Positions 8,302-17,624 of a stretch of 64,000 nucleotides of DNA are shown here, piece by piece; position 1 is the first letter of the stretch, and each line of letters opens with the position of its first letter. A model generated the notes under the pieces. It searched no databases. It was not told where the DNA came from and saw only the letters and a program-made list of their open reading frames with translations. Both the position numbers and the translations under genes were made by a program. This DNA is from Verrucomicrobiia bacterium (GTDB lineage: Bacteria > Verrucomicrobiota > Verrucomicrobiia > Opitutales > Cerasicoccaceae): the NCBI GenBank assembly GCA_030425485.1, contig JAUIAM010000010.1, forward strand, positions 1 through 64,000. Reading direction: 5' to 3'.

Positions 8302-9264
8302 ATGATTTCAACTGCACAGCACCAGCGTTCACCACGCCGTGGATTTACCCTGATCGAGCTCATGGCCGCATCGGGCATCATGATCGTTATCATTATGCTC
8401 GTCCTCTCGCTGACCACCAACGTGCTCAACACCTGGACGCAATCTTCCGGACGGCTGGCCCAGAACTTCGAGGCCCGCGTAGCGCTCGACATGCTTGCGC
8501 TGGACATCGAGGCCATGGACCTGCGCAGCACGGGTATTTCCTGCCTGGAAGTGCGCCAGGGGAATGATGCCGGAGGCGAAGCTACCTCCATCAGCAGTAT
8601 CTTCTTTTTGTCCAAGGTGCTCGACAAGCCCGGTAGTAATTTGGCGGGAGATGTTTGTGCAGTGTCTTACCAGTTAATGTATCAGGACCCATACAACCCT
8701 GATCCGGATAACCCGATCTATGGCCTCTACCGATTCGTTATCGATTCGGAGTCGACCTTTAACAATGTGCTGACCTTGGGTGACTACGATGGCAACGCCG
8801 CCACCACGATGGAAAACTTGTGGGAGAACGGGACCTTCTCGACCGTGAGCGGTAAAAATAATAATACCATTACCATAGACGCGATGCAGGCTACGGGGTT
8901 GACTGGCAAAGCCAAGCGCTACTTCCTCAGTGCCGATATCGCCGACTTCCAGCTAGTTTTCTACTATCGTACGACAAATCCGGCTGCTGCTCCTGTCGCC
9001 ATTAATCCCGGTACGGACTTTATCTACGCTGACGGCAAGCTCTACCTGGGGGGGAACTACCCGGCTGCCGTGCCGGATTTTTCCCACCTCGCCTATGTTG
9101 ATATCTCCATCACGGTGCTTGGAGATGAGGGCGCCCGACTGCAGGGGGAGGATAATCTCAGTGATGCAGAAAAACTCGGTGAAGCAAGCGATTGGGATGA
9201 ATTCATTGCCATCTATGGCGAGACCTTCACCCGTCGCGTGAACCTGATGAGCTATCCCATCTAA
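8302..9264 (+). CDS. Pseudopilin, GspJ/PilW-like
   Basis: 320 residues, the longest of the five. The leader SPRRG/FTLIELMAASGIMIVIIM is followed by a helix and the segment QNFEARVALDMLALDIEAMD, which is characteristic of GspJ/PilW-type proteins. The large C-terminal domain is probably the tip-exposed part. It is the last gene of the pseudopilin set; no GspK-like gene, secretin, ATPase or platform protein gene follows, so the assembly machinery must be encoded elsewhere. Confidence 0.8.
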   Translation: MISTAQHQRSPRRGFTLIELMAASGIMIVIIMLVLSLTTNVLNTWTQSSGRLAQNFEARVALDMLALDIEAMDLRSTGISCLEVRQGNDAGGEATSISSIFFLSKVLDKPGSNLAGDVCAVSYQLMYQDPYNPDPDNPIYGLYRFVIDSESTFNNVLTLGDYDGNAATTMENLWENGTFSTVSGKNNNTITIDAMQATGLTGKAKRYFLSADIADFQLVFYYRTTNPAAAPVAINPGTDFIYADGKLYLGGNYPAAVPDFSHLAYVDISITVLGDEGARLQGEDNLSDAEKLGEASDWDEFIAIYGETFTRRVNLMSYPI

Positions 9265-9319
9265 GGGGATAAGGCTCCGCACGCAATCATTGCGCTTGAA
9301 GTCTTCCTGAGCGGGGGCT

Positions 9320-10213
9320 TTGAATTTGCACATGCGCATATCCTGGCAAACCTGGCTACTGGCGGCTCGCCCCAAGACGCTGCCCGCAGCCGTCATCCCG
9401 GTGCTGTTGGGCACTGCCATTGCGGTGCAGATGGGGGGCTTTCGTCTCATCCCGGCGCTTGTCTGTGCGGCTTTCGCGCTGCTCATCCAGGTGGGGACAA
9501 ATTTTGCCAACGACTACTTTGACTTCAAGCAGGGGGCGGACACGGTTGACCGGATTGGTCCGACTCGGGCTGTGGCCGCTGGCTTAATTCCGCCGCGTAT
9601 TATGCTGCGGGCTACGGTAATCGTGCTGGCATTGGCTTTCCTCGTGGGCCTGATTCTGGTCAGCTACGGCGGGGTATGGCTGCTGCTGGTCGGTGCCGTG
9701 TCTATCGTGTGCGCGTTGGCCTATACCGGTGGACCTTACCCGCTGGGCTATCATGGGCTCGGGGACGTTTTTGTTATTTTGTTTTTCGGTTTGGTGGCGG
9801 TCATGTTTACCGGCTTTGTGCAAACGGGGACGTTTACCTGGCCCGGGTTCTGGGTGGGGCTGGGCTGCGGCTTGATGACCAACAATATCCTCGTGGTGAA
9901 CAACGCGCGCGACATAAAAACCGATCGCGAGGCTGGCAAGCTGACGCTTCCGGCGCGCTTGGGGATGCGTTTTGCGGTGCTCCAGTATGGGGGCAGTGTG
10001 CTCATCGCCTGTGCCGTGCCGGATCTCCTCGTGCGTGCGGGGTTTAGCGGCTGGGTATTTCTCTCGCTGCTGGTGTTGCCGCTGGGGGTATTTCTCACCC
10101 TGTATCTGGCCAAGGCCCGGACGCCGCAGCACTTCCACTGGTTGTTGGCCCGCACGGCCCAGTTGCTCATCGTCTACGGTCTGCTGCTCTCGCTGGGCAT
10201 CGTTTTGTCGTAG
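9320..10213 (+). CDS. menA: 1,4-dihydroxy-2-naphthoate polyprenyltransferase MenA
   Basis: 297 residues. This UbiA-superfamily membrane enzyme attaches the isoprenoid tail in menaquinone synthesis. About eight to nine membrane segments alternate with the two Asp-rich prenyl-diphosphate/Mg sites: NFANDYFDFKQGAD (about residues 62-75) and NNARDIKTDREAGKLTLPAR. An ATG at 9332 is an alternative start. It points to menaquinone-based respiration. It stands alone, 55 bp after the pseudopilins. Confidence 0.93.
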   Translation: MNLHMRISWQTWLLAARPKTLPAAVIPVLLGTAIAVQMGGFRLIPALVCAAFALLIQVGTNFANDYFDFKQGADTVDRIGPTRAVAAGLIPPRIMLRATVIVLALAFLVGLILVSYGGVWLLLVGAVSIVCALAYTGGPYPLGYHGLGDVFVILFFGLVAVMFTGFVQTGTFTWPGFWVGLGCGLMTNNILVVNNARDIKTDREAGKLTLPARLGMRFAVLQYGGSVLIACAVPDLLVRAGFSGWVFLSLLVLPLGVFLTLYLAKARTPQHFHWLLARTAQLLIVYGLLLSLGIVLS

Positions 10214-10293
10214 GTGTGGTGGCACTCCATTTGCTGCATAATTACGAAACCACGGCGTTGCCAACGGTAGGTAAACCTATTTATGCTGCATTC

Positions 10294-10848
10294 ATGAAGA
10301 CTACACTGCTCTCACGATTCACGTTGCTTCCGGCATTTGCTGCCGCGCTGCTGCTGATGGCAGCTCCCCTCGCACACGCTCAGGGTCTCCTCGATTCTCT
10401 CAAGAACAAGAAGGCTGCGCCAGCTATCGACTCACCGATCGACCCCGATGTCGAAATGACCTTGTTGCTGGTGCCCTGGCCGTGCCCCTCCATGGAGATG
10501 TATAAGGTGGCTGAGGTTAATATGGACGGCTTCCTTGCGCTTATGGCCCTGAATGATGCCACCCCGGATAAGTTTCAGTGTATTATCGTGCAGTCTCCCT
10601 ATGCTTCGCAAGAGAACGTTGACACGATTGATAGCGATGAATGGTGGGGACCCACCATTCAGGAGACGCGCAAGCGCTACAGCTTTTACGAAGAGCTCGG
10701 CTTCGTGAAGGTCATCAAAGTACTTAGCCCTGCATTCATGGATAGCATTGGCATGGAGTACACCCCCTCCTACTTCATCTTCCAGAACGGTAAGCTCTCC
10801 AGCTCAGGTAATATCGTTGACCTGTTCGAAGATTTCGCGGGCAGCTAA
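10294..10848 (+). CDS. Secreted thioredoxin-fold protein without a CXXC centre
   Basis: 184 residues from the ATG at 10294; an upstream in-frame start (10216) would spoil the signal peptide. A clear signal peptide (to about AHAQG, residue 30) precedes a mature domain with TLLLVPWPCPSMEMYK at the place of the thioredoxin active site and TPSYFIFQNGKL, the typical cis-Pro strand of the fold. Only one Cys remains where CXXC would be, so ordinary disulfide exchange is unlikely. The function is unknown; a periplasmic binding or scaffold role is possible. Confidence 0.6.
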   Translation: MKTTLLSRFTLLPAFAAALLLMAAPLAHAQGLLDSLKNKKAAPAIDSPIDPDVEMTLLLVPWPCPSMEMYKVAEVNMDGFLALMALNDATPDKFQCIIVQSPYASQENVDTIDSDEWWGPTIQETRKRYSFYEELGFVKVIKVLSPAFMDSIGMEYTPSYFIFQNGKLSSSGNIVDLFEDFAGS

Positions 10849-10868
10849 GCCCTGCGCAGGGGAGCCCT

Positions 10869-11681
10869 CTAGCCAAAGCGACCGCTGACGTAGGCCTCGG
10901 TCTGCGGGTCCTTGGGGTTCATAAAGATGGCCTCGGTCACGTTGTACTCCACCAGTCTGCCGAGGTAGAAGAAAGCGGTGTGGTCGCTCACGCGGGCGGC
11001 CTGCTGCATGTTGTGGGTAACGATGACAATGGTGTAGTCTTCCTTAAGCGAGTGGATGAGCTCTTCGACCTTGGAGGTCGCCACCGGGTCGAGGGCGGAG
11101 CAGGGCTCGTCCATGAGCAGGATTTCCGGCTCTACAGCCAGCGCACGTGCGATGCACAGCCGCTGTTGCTGGCCGCCCGAGAGCATCATGGCATTGTCGT
11201 TGAGGCGGTCCTTGACCTCGTCCCACAGGGCGGCGGCTCGCAGGCAGTTTTCGACCGCTTCGTTGAGCTTGCTGCGGGAGCGAATGCCCTGGATGCGCAG
11301 CCCGTAGGCGATGTTGTCGTAAATGGATTTGGGGAAGGGGTTGGATTTTTGGAAAACCATGCCGACCTTTTTCCTCAACTCGATAACATCGACGTCCTTG
11401 TCGTAGATGTTGTAGCCGTTGATGAGAATTTTCCCTGAGTCGATCCGTGCGTCTTCGGTCAGGTCGTTCATGCGGTTCAGGCAGCGCAGAAGCGTGGTTT
11501 TACCGCAGCCGGAGGGCCCGATAAGGGCGGTCACGCTGTTGTCCTCAACGGTGAGGTTGATGTCCTTCAGCGCGTGGGTTTGGCCGTAGTAGAAATTAAA
11601 GCCCTCGATCTCAATAATCGTGCTCCGCTCCGGAGTGTCCGGATCGGTCTCATGCGGGTGCTGAGGCGTGGGGTTTTCCAT
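10869..11681 (-). CDS. pstB: Phosphate ABC transporter ATP-binding protein PstB
   Basis: 270 residues, the cytoplasmic ATPase of the high-affinity phosphate importer. Walker [12 protein letters not shown], signature [15 protein letters not shown], Walker [14 protein letters not shown] and the [13 protein letters not shown] switch region are all intact. A short Pro/Asp-rich N-terminal tail precedes the domain. It follows pstA by 6 bp and ends the operon; no phoU follows, which is unusual for pst operons. Confidence 0.97.
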   Translation of the reverse strand: MENPTPQHPHETDPDTPERSTIIEIEGFNFYYGQTHALKDINLTVEDNSVTALIGPSGCGKTTLLRCLNRMNDLTEDARIDSGKILINGYNIYDKDVDVIELRKKVGMVFQKSNPFPKSIYDNIAYGLRIQGIRSRSKLNEAVENCLRAAALWDEVKDRLNDNAMMLSGGQQQRLCIARALAVEPEILLMDEPCSALDPVATSKVEELIHSLKEDYTIVIVTHNMQQAARVSDHTAFFYLGRLVEYNVTEAIFMNPKDPQTEAYVSGRFG

Positions 11682-11687
11682 GATGGG

Positions 11688-12731
11688 CTACCAGTTATGG
11701 CGTGAGCGTGAGCGGATGCGAAGCAAAATCGAGGTCAGGGCCATGACGGCGACCAGGATGAGAAAGACCAGTGCGGTGCCGTATTGCATACGCTCGGTAT
11801 ATTCATTTTGTGGCAGCTTGGCGCTGACGTAGTACAGGTGGTAGGGCAGGGCCATGACCCCCTGGAACATGATGTCGTACCAGTGGTTGAGCTCCTGCCA
11901 GGGCAGGTGATCGCGCAGCATGTAGGCCGCGGTAAACATGATCGGTGCGGTCTCACCGGCCACCCGGGCGATGCCGAGGATGGACGAGGTGAGGATGCCG
12001 GGCAGCGCGTAAGGTAATACGCTGGTGCGAATCATGGTCCACTTGGTGGCGCCGAGGGCGAGCGAGGCTTCTCGAAAGCCCTTGGGCACGCTGCGCAGGG
12101 CCTCCTCACTGGCCGAGATAATGACGGGTAATACCATGAATGCCAGGGTGAACCAACCCGCGAGGAGCGATTTATTAAAGTCCAGAAAGATGACAAAGAG
12201 CCCGAAACCAAACAGCCCGTACACGATGGAGGGCACCCCGGCCAGATTCAGGATGGAGAGCCGGATCAGGCGCAGTACGGGTCCGCGCTTACCGTACTCG
12301 CTGAGGAAGATTGCGCTGGCGATACCCAGTACCATGGCGATGAGCATCGCTCCCGCCACCAGCAGCAGCGTTCCGATAATAGCCGGAAAAATGCCGCCGC
12401 CAGCGAGGGCGTATGTGCGGCTTATCGGCGACATCAAGCCCTTGTCCTCGTAGGCGGCTCGAAAGGCCTTGTCGCCCATCTCAACGGTTTTTCCATCGAT
12501 TTCGAAAACATGGAGCGTCTCCGGAGCCTGGGTGAGGAACTCCATGTTGACGAAGGGCCACGAGAGCTGGAACACCGTCTGTGAGCCTTTGTAGACAATG
12601 GTCAGGATGATGATCGAGGCGCACAACAAAATGAGATAGGTCAGGCCCCGGAACAACCCGCGCACAAAGGTCTCCAGCACCCGTGAGGTGGAGGGCTTGG
12701 GCAGGAAGGGGTTATCTCGCATGGTGGCCAT
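11688..12731 (-). CDS. pstA: Phosphate ABC transporter permease PstA
   Basis: 347 residues, an inner-membrane permease with six predicted membrane segments and the EAA-type loop near EALRSVPKGFREASLALGAT, which contacts PstB. Between the first and second membrane segments is a roughly 60-residue soluble insert (containing PETLHVFEIDGKTVEMGDKA) that is longer than in E. coli PstA. Its ATG overlaps the pstC stop codon (TGATG), indicating translational coupling. Confidence 0.95.
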   Translation of the reverse strand: MATMRDNPFLPKPSTSRVLETFVRGLFRGLTYLILLCASIIILTIVYKGSQTVFQLSWPFVNMEFLTQAPETLHVFEIDGKTVEMGDKAFRAAYEDKGLMSPISRTYALAGGGIFPAIIGTLLLVAGAMLIAMVLGIASAIFLSEYGKRGPVLRLIRLSILNLAGVPSIVYGLFGFGLFVIFLDFNKSLLAGWFTLAFMVLPVIISASEEALRSVPKGFREASLALGATKWTMIRTSVLPYALPGILTSSILGIARVAGETAPIMFTAAYMLRDHLPWQELNHWYDIMFQGVMALPYHLYYVSAKLPQNEYTERMQYGTALVFLILVAVMALTSILLRIRSRSRHNW

Positions 12732-14269
12732 CAGTCTCCGACGCGCTCGTGTTGAAAGAGTTTTTGGGCAATGTAGTTGATGAGCAGCGTAAGCACAAAG
12801 AGAACGATGCCCACGCAGAACAGGGCGCGGTAGTGCATGCTGCCCTGGGCGACTTCACCCATCTCCTGCGCGATGATCCCCGTCATGGTATGGACGGGCT
12901 CAAAGACCACCCCGACGCCCTCGGACAACTGCGGTATCTGGATGCGGTTACCGGCGCAAAGCAGCACGACCATGGTCTCGCCGATCACGCGCCCGATGCC
13001 GAGCAGCACGGCAGAGATGATCCCGCTCAGGGCCGTCGGCACGATAATGCGCATGGTGGTCTGGAAGCGGTTTGCCCCCAGCGCGAGCGAGGTTTCCTTG
13101 TAGATTTTGGGTACGCGGTTGAGCGCTTCCTCCGAGAGGGTAAAGATGGTCGGCACGGCCATCAGCGCCAGCAGGCAGCCCGCGGTGAAGGCATTCAGAC
13201 GTTCGGTGATGGGAAAGAACGGCAGCCAGTCCAGTGCGCTTTGCTGCGAGAGCCAGCGGATGGCACTGCCAAAAACCGTGATGCCGAAGAAGCCAATCAC
13301 AACAGAGGGAATGGCGGTGATGAACTCGATGAAGGGCTTGATGAAATTGGCCTCACCGCGGAGAGCCATCTGATTGGTGTAAATGGCTGCGCCGACGCCC
13401 AGCGGGATGGCCAGCGTGATGGCTATCCCCGTGACCAGTAGCGAGCCCGTTAGCAGGGGCAGTAAGCCGTAGCTACTGTGCCCATCGTTGTTGATGATCC
13501 ATTCGCGTCCAAAGAGAAAGGACGCAATGGCTTCCCACAGGCTGACCTCTTTCACGGGCTGCCAGGCCGTGAGTCGGGCCTGGTAGGTGGGCAGGCTCAC
13601 GATAAACTGCTCGGCATCCTGTCGGAAGTCCTTTGCCCGAGCCTGTAGCCCCGTCCCCTCAAAGTCGGGCATGAGCGCGAGTTGTGCCTCAATGCTGCCG
13701 ACCAGTTGGCGATTGATTTCTTCGTAGGTGGAAAAGGTTGCCCGCAGTGCGGCGATGGTATTGTCGTAGTGCTGGGCCATGGTGGCCTCGTCCTCCAGGT
13801 CGGCTTGGGCCAGCGCGTAGGTGTCGCGGGTGATGTTGCGCACATCGCGCTGGTAGTTGCGCAGGGGCACCGCCAACTCGCTGAAGGCATAGATGCGCTC
13901 CCGCAGGGCCGCGCTTGCCTGGGCAATTTCCTCATGGCTCAGACCTTGGGCCGTCAGTTGCTCGATCTGGAGTTTGCGGATGTCGACCAGGCTGCGAAAG
14001 AGCTGGTTAAAGCGCTCGTGCTCTTCGTTGACCAGGGAGGTGAACTCCATACCGCTGCGTCGGTACTGCTCCATGTTCTTCTGGTACTGCGGAAAAAAGG
14101 ACAGCCCCTCGCGAAAGAGAAAAAAGGTGATGAGCAGCAGCACGATGACCGCGATGACGGCATTGCCGCCGAAGAACAGCTTGAGCAAGCGCTGTGTGTC
14201 AAAGCCCAGCCATTGCCTGCTTTTGCTGCGACGCAGCTTGAGCCTGTCCTGTTGCGGTGCTTTGCTCAT
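12731..14269 (-). CDS. pstC: Phosphate ABC transporter permease PstC with large periplasmic insert
   Basis: 512 residues from the ATG at 14269 (MSKAPQQDRL). Typical PstC is near 310-330. The extra length lies between the first membrane segment (about residues 35-55) and the core: about 200 residues of helical, Glu/Gln-rich sequence that should form a periplasmic coiled coil. The C-terminal part is a normal permease with EEALNRVPKIYKETSLALGA as its ATPase-contact loop and GIGRVIGETM. Insertions of this sort occur in some other Gram-negative lineages; their role is not known. Confidence 0.93.
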   Translation of the reverse strand: MSKAPQQDRLKLRRSKSRQWLGFDTQRLLKLFFGGNAVIAVIVLLLITFFLFREGLSFFPQYQKNMEQYRRSGMEFTSLVNEEHERFNQLFRSLVDIRKLQIEQLTAQGLSHEEIAQASAALRERIYAFSELAVPLRNYQRDVRNITRDTYALAQADLEDEATMAQHYDNTIAALRATFSTYEEINRQLVGSIEAQLALMPDFEGTGLQARAKDFRQDAEQFIVSLPTYQARLTAWQPVKEVSLWEAIASFLFGREWIINNDGHSSYGLLPLLTGSLLVTGIAITLAIPLGVGAAIYTNQMALRGEANFIKPFIEFITAIPSVVIGFFGITVFGSAIRWLSQQSALDWLPFFPITERLNAFTAGCLLALMAVPTIFTLSEEALNRVPKIYKETSLALGANRFQTTMRIIVPTALSGIISAVLLGIGRVIGETMVVLLCAGNRIQIPQLSEGVGVVFEPVHTMTGIIAQEMGEVAQGSMHYRALFCVGIVLFVLTLLINYIAQKLFQHERVGD

Positions 14270-14390
14270 CGTTAACCTGATGGCAAGTTGGCAGATGCGA
14301 GCCCGCGGCAGCAATACCGGAATGTACCCTTCGCACGGATACGTGCCGAGTCACCGCACGCGCGGGTGGGGAAAGGCCGCGGTAAAATCC

Positions 14391-15278
14391 TCATTCCCTG
14401 GCCAATTCCGGAAACAGTTCCTTGATGCGGGAAACTGGGAGGAAGTCTACGCTTTCGACCACAGATTGCCCCTCGGGACTGAGTGTGAAGTCGATGAATT
14501 CCTGCACGGCCTCGCTGTGCTTTTTGGCGGCATCGATGTAAAAATACAGGGGGCGGGCGTAGGGGTACTGGTAGTCGGTCGGCAGCTTGCCGTCGATGGG
14601 CAGCACCTTGACGCCCGGTGTATGGGTGTAGGCCAGTCCAACGTAGCCGATGGCGTAGGGGTTGGCCGCTACCTCGGCGGCGATTTGCTCGTTACCAGCC
14701 AGTTTCTGTGCCCGCGGCGCGTAGTCGCGCTGATAGAGCGCGAGATCCTGAAAGGTGCTGTAGGTGCCGGACGACGTGTTACGCGTGTAGGGGGAGATTT
14801 TACCGCTCATCGTGGTGACGGCGCTCCAGTCCTCGATGTCTCCGGTGAAGATCATCTCTACCTCGCGGCTGCTCAGGCTGGTCAAGGGGTTGGCCTCGTT
14901 GACGATGATGGCGATGCCGTCCACCCCGATAGGGATTGCGCGGAGATTTACTCCCCGCTTGCGCGCCATGATGAGCTCGCTCGATTGGACCTCGCGGCTG
15001 GACATGGCGAGGTCCGCCGTGCCGTCGATAATCGCGGTGATGCCCGTCCGTGAACCCTCGGCAGCGATTTCAAAGGTGACGTCGACTTCCCGTCCGTCCT
15101 CCTGGGCCACGAATTCCTCCTTCAGGCGCGGCATGAGCTTGGCCCCGAGCGTGTCCGAGCCCTTGACCACGATCTTGTCGGCCAGCGATTGCGGTGCCAG
15201 CAAGGTAAGCGCAAGCAGGGCAGCCAGCGCGGAGAGGACGCTTTTGCGGGTGTGATGTATGGTGTAGCAGGTGCTCAT
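14391..15278 (-). CDS. pstS: Phosphate-binding periplasmic protein PstS
   Basis: 295 residues with an N-terminal signal peptide ending near QSLADK. The mature part begins IVVKGSDTLGAKLMPRLKEE, the phosphate-loop strand of PstS family proteins; SREVQSSE, NTSSGTYSTFQ and NPYAIGYVGLAY are further family segments. It is the first gene of pstS-pstC-pstA-pstB. The gap of about 120 bp to pstC may allow higher pstS expression. No convincing Pho box was found upstream (15279-15399). Confidence 0.94.
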   Translation of the reverse strand: MSTCYTIHHTRKSVLSALAALLALTLLAPQSLADKIVVKGSDTLGAKLMPRLKEEFVAQEDGREVDVTFEIAAEGSRTGITAIIDGTADLAMSSREVQSSELIMARKRGVNLRAIPIGVDGIAIIVNEANPLTSLSSREVEMIFTGDIEDWSAVTTMSGKISPYTRNTSSGTYSTFQDLALYQRDYAPRAQKLAGNEQIAAEVAANPYAIGYVGLAYTHTPGVKVLPIDGKLPTDYQYPYARPLYFYIDAAKKHSEAVQEFIDFTLSPEGQSVVESVDFLPVSRIKELFPELARE

Positions 15279-15399
15279 AGAGCAAGATGAGTCGTAACGG
15301 GTGATTTTAGCGCAGCAATGTTACGGTTGTGTGAACATTGTGTAGCAGTATAGGAACAAGTGAGGCTTGGCTATGGAATTTAACCCGAAGAAGCGGCCA

Positions 15400-16644
15400 T
15401 CACTCTTTGCTCGCGCGTGCCTGGCTCGCTGAGGCCCGCAGCCCATCGACCACGCTATGGGTGTACTCTTCCAGGATTCCTCCCGGGATGGGCATTTGCT
15501 CGGCCTCCAGCTCGGTGGCGATTCTCGGGTAAACGGCGCGGCTGTTGGCCACGTAGGGCTCCAGGAAAACCACAGGGCAGGCGTAGAGGCGGTTAGCGGC
15601 CAGGTTGCGACCCCAGACGTAGGGCTCGCCTGCGATGGCCACGGCATTAGGCCCGCCGTAGCTAAAGGCGGGGAGCCCTGTTTGTTCGGCCATCGTCTCG
15701 GCCAGCTCGCTGGCCACAGCGGCCTCCACTTCGGCTGTCCCGCTAAGCAGTTTTATCAACATGCCATAGCGCACGTCGTCGTAGGCCAGTTCCTGCGCAC
15801 TGTAGGCACCGTTGACGAGCAGGTGCAGGTGGTTGGGCTCGACGGGCTCCGGGTTGCTGTAGTCGGCAAAATCTGTGGCATTCAAGTGCAGGCACAGGAT
15901 GAGGTCCGGGTGGATGCGCTTGTTGACCCGCTCGGCCCGGGCCCGGATTTCGCTGCTGCGGTAAAAGAGGCGCTCTGCCGTGCGCTGGATTTGCAGCGGG
16001 CTCGGTTCTGTGTTGCCCATGCGCCGCAGCCAGGACTCAGCCTCATCCCGGAGCGATTCCGGAGTCTCGGTGGTAATGGGGGCGTTCTGCTCGCGCACAA
16101 GCGTCACGGTTGCGCCGAGGGCTTCGAGCTCTTCTTTTAAGTCGTAGGCGACGACGAGCACGAGATCGCCCTCTTGCACGAGGGGTCCCGCACCAATGCG
16201 CCAACTGCGACCCTCCATCGGTCCGTAGGCTCCGCCGATGTGGCCGGGATCAAGCGCAATGTGCCAACCGGTTAGCGGCAGCTCTGCGTCGGGGACGAGA
16301 GCCTCGGCTGGCTTGCGCCATCGACGTGGCGGGGGCATGGCGGCAGCCTCGCTCGGAGCAAATTCCAGCCGGTAGGGGGCTTCGCCCTCGCGGGTGCGAA
16401 TGAGCGCGTGCTGGTCCTCGATCGTGATGGTTTCCTGCCAGGCTTGGCCGGGAGCGTAGAGGACATCAAGCTGGCTGACAAACGCCGCCCGGGTGATGGT
16501 CTGCTGGTAGGCGTCGAGGGAGTCCCAGTCGGGGCGTTGTCCGAGGCTGGTCAGATTGTCGGCGTTGAGGGTAGGGCACCAGAGGAGACTCAAGAGACTG
16601 AGGCGGAAAAGTTGGCGTGGTGAAAGCTTGCGCATTAGGGGCAT
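15400..16644 (-). CDS. N-acetylmuramoyl-L-alanine amidase (Amidase_3 type)
   Basis: 414 residues (an ATG at 16635 is an alternative start). A signal peptide precedes about 100 residues of linker, then an Amidase_3 zinc hydrolase domain: HIALDPGHIGG supplies the first His, VQEGDLVL a Glu, and LILCLHLNATD another His. The family cleaves the amide between MurNAc and L-Ala in peptidoglycan. The domain is longer than in AmiC, with an inserted GNTEPSPLQIQRTAERL helix region. It is divergent from the SMUG1 gene, with 5' ends about 20 bp apart. Confidence 0.82.
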   Translation of the reverse strand: MPLMRKLSPRQLFRLSLLSLLWCPTLNADNLTSLGQRPDWDSLDAYQQTITRAAFVSQLDVLYAPGQAWQETITIEDQHALIRTREGEAPYRLEFAPSEAAAMPPPRRWRKPAEALVPDAELPLTGWHIALDPGHIGGAYGPMEGRSWRIGAGPLVQEGDLVLVVAYDLKEELEALGATVTLVREQNAPITTETPESLRDEAESWLRRMGNTEPSPLQIQRTAERLFYRSSEIRARAERVNKRIHPDLILCLHLNATDFADYSNPEPVEPNHLHLLVNGAYSAQELAYDDVRYGMLIKLLSGTAEVEAAVASELAETMAEQTGLPAFSYGGPNAVAIAGEPYVWGRNLAANRLYACPVVFLEPYVANSRAVYPRIATELEAEQMPIPGGILEEYTHSVVDGLRASASQARASKE

Positions 16645-16664
16645 ATGACCGTGAAATACACAGC

Positions 16665-17393
16665 ATGTGCCGTTCCGAAAAGCTAATAACTGCCGCCCGT
16701 GCGTTGCGCGATGCCGTCTCTGGTCTCGAATTCTCTGCTCCGGTCACGCATGTTTACCAGCCGCTGCAATACGCCTGGGCCCCTCACGCCGAGTACCTGC
16801 GCCGCTACGGCAGCTCCCGCAAGCGGGTGATTTTCATGGGGATGAACCCCGGACCGTTCGGTATGGCCCAAACGGGTGTGCCCTTTGGTGAGATCGCTTC
16901 GGTGCGCGACTGGATGGGGATCGAGGCCGAGGTGGGCAAGCCCCCTGTCGAGCACCCCAAGCGTCCCGTCGATGGCTTTGCCTGCACGCGGGCGGAGGTT
17001 AGCGGCAAGCGCCTGTGGGGGCTTTTTGCGGAAAAGTTTGGCCCGGCGGACAACTTCTTTGCCGAGCACTTTGTCCTCAACTACATCCCGCTGCTCTTCC
17101 TGCAGGCGGACGAAAAGGGCTGCCGCAACCTGGCCCCGGATAAGTTTCCCGCCAGCGAAGTCGCTGAGCTGATCGCGCTGTGCGATGCGCATGTGCGTGA
17201 GGTGGTGACTGTGCTGGAGCCCGAGTGGGTCATCGGCGTGGGCAAGTACGCCGAAGGGCGGGCCCTCAGTGCCCTGGGTGACAGCGGGCCGAGAATCGGC
17301 ACCGTGCTGCACCCGAGCCCGGCCAGCCCCATCGCCAACCGCGGCTGGGGTCCTCAGGCTACGAAGCAGATGGAAGCCCTCGGCATCTGGTAG
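16665..17393 (+). CDS. SMUG1-type uracil-DNA glycosylase (UDG family 3)
   Basis: 242 residues from the ATG at 16665. SMUG1 proteins excise uracil and oxidised pyrimidines from DNA. The catalytic motif 1 is GMNPGPFGMAQTGVPFG, with the active-site Asn in MNPGP; motif 2 is HPSPASP near the C-terminus. SMUG1 is mainly known from animals but occurs in a scattered set of bacteria. An in-frame upstream start at 16617 would overlap the divergent amidase gene and looks unlikely. Confidence 0.9.
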   Translation: MCRSEKLITAARALRDAVSGLEFSAPVTHVYQPLQYAWAPHAEYLRRYGSSRKRVIFMGMNPGPFGMAQTGVPFGEIASVRDWMGIEAEVGKPPVEHPKRPVDGFACTRAEVSGKRLWGLFAEKFGPADNFFAEHFVLNYIPLLFLQADEKGCRNLAPDKFPASEVAELIALCDAHVREVVTVLEPEWVIGVGKYAEGRALSALGDSGPRIGTVLHPSPASPIANRGWGPQATKQMEALGIW

Positions 17394-17624
17394 CCTTGCT
17401 GAATTCCAAACTGCACTCGGGCTGAGATACTTGTCCCCAAGTCCACCGCAACTTTTGTGCATCCTGGAGTTGCAATGGGCGAACCGGCTGCCATAACTTT
17501 GATAACACTTCGGCCACTCGGCCTGTCGATAAGTTTCTGCGGTGGGAACATTTCCTGCGTTATTCCCCTTGACAGGGGGCGGGGAAATGTCTTTTTTCCT
17601 CTGCTTTTCACCCATTCTAGACCC

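Noticed and set aside
10850-10861. Palindrome CCCTGCGCAGGG behind the 10294 gene
   Set aside because: Only 12 bp with no loop and no T run; too weak to call a terminator.
15279-15399. Possible Pho box upstream of pstS
   Set aside because: TGTTCAC and CCGTAAC are spaced like PhoB half-sites, but they match each other at only three of seven positions and a third unit is missing.
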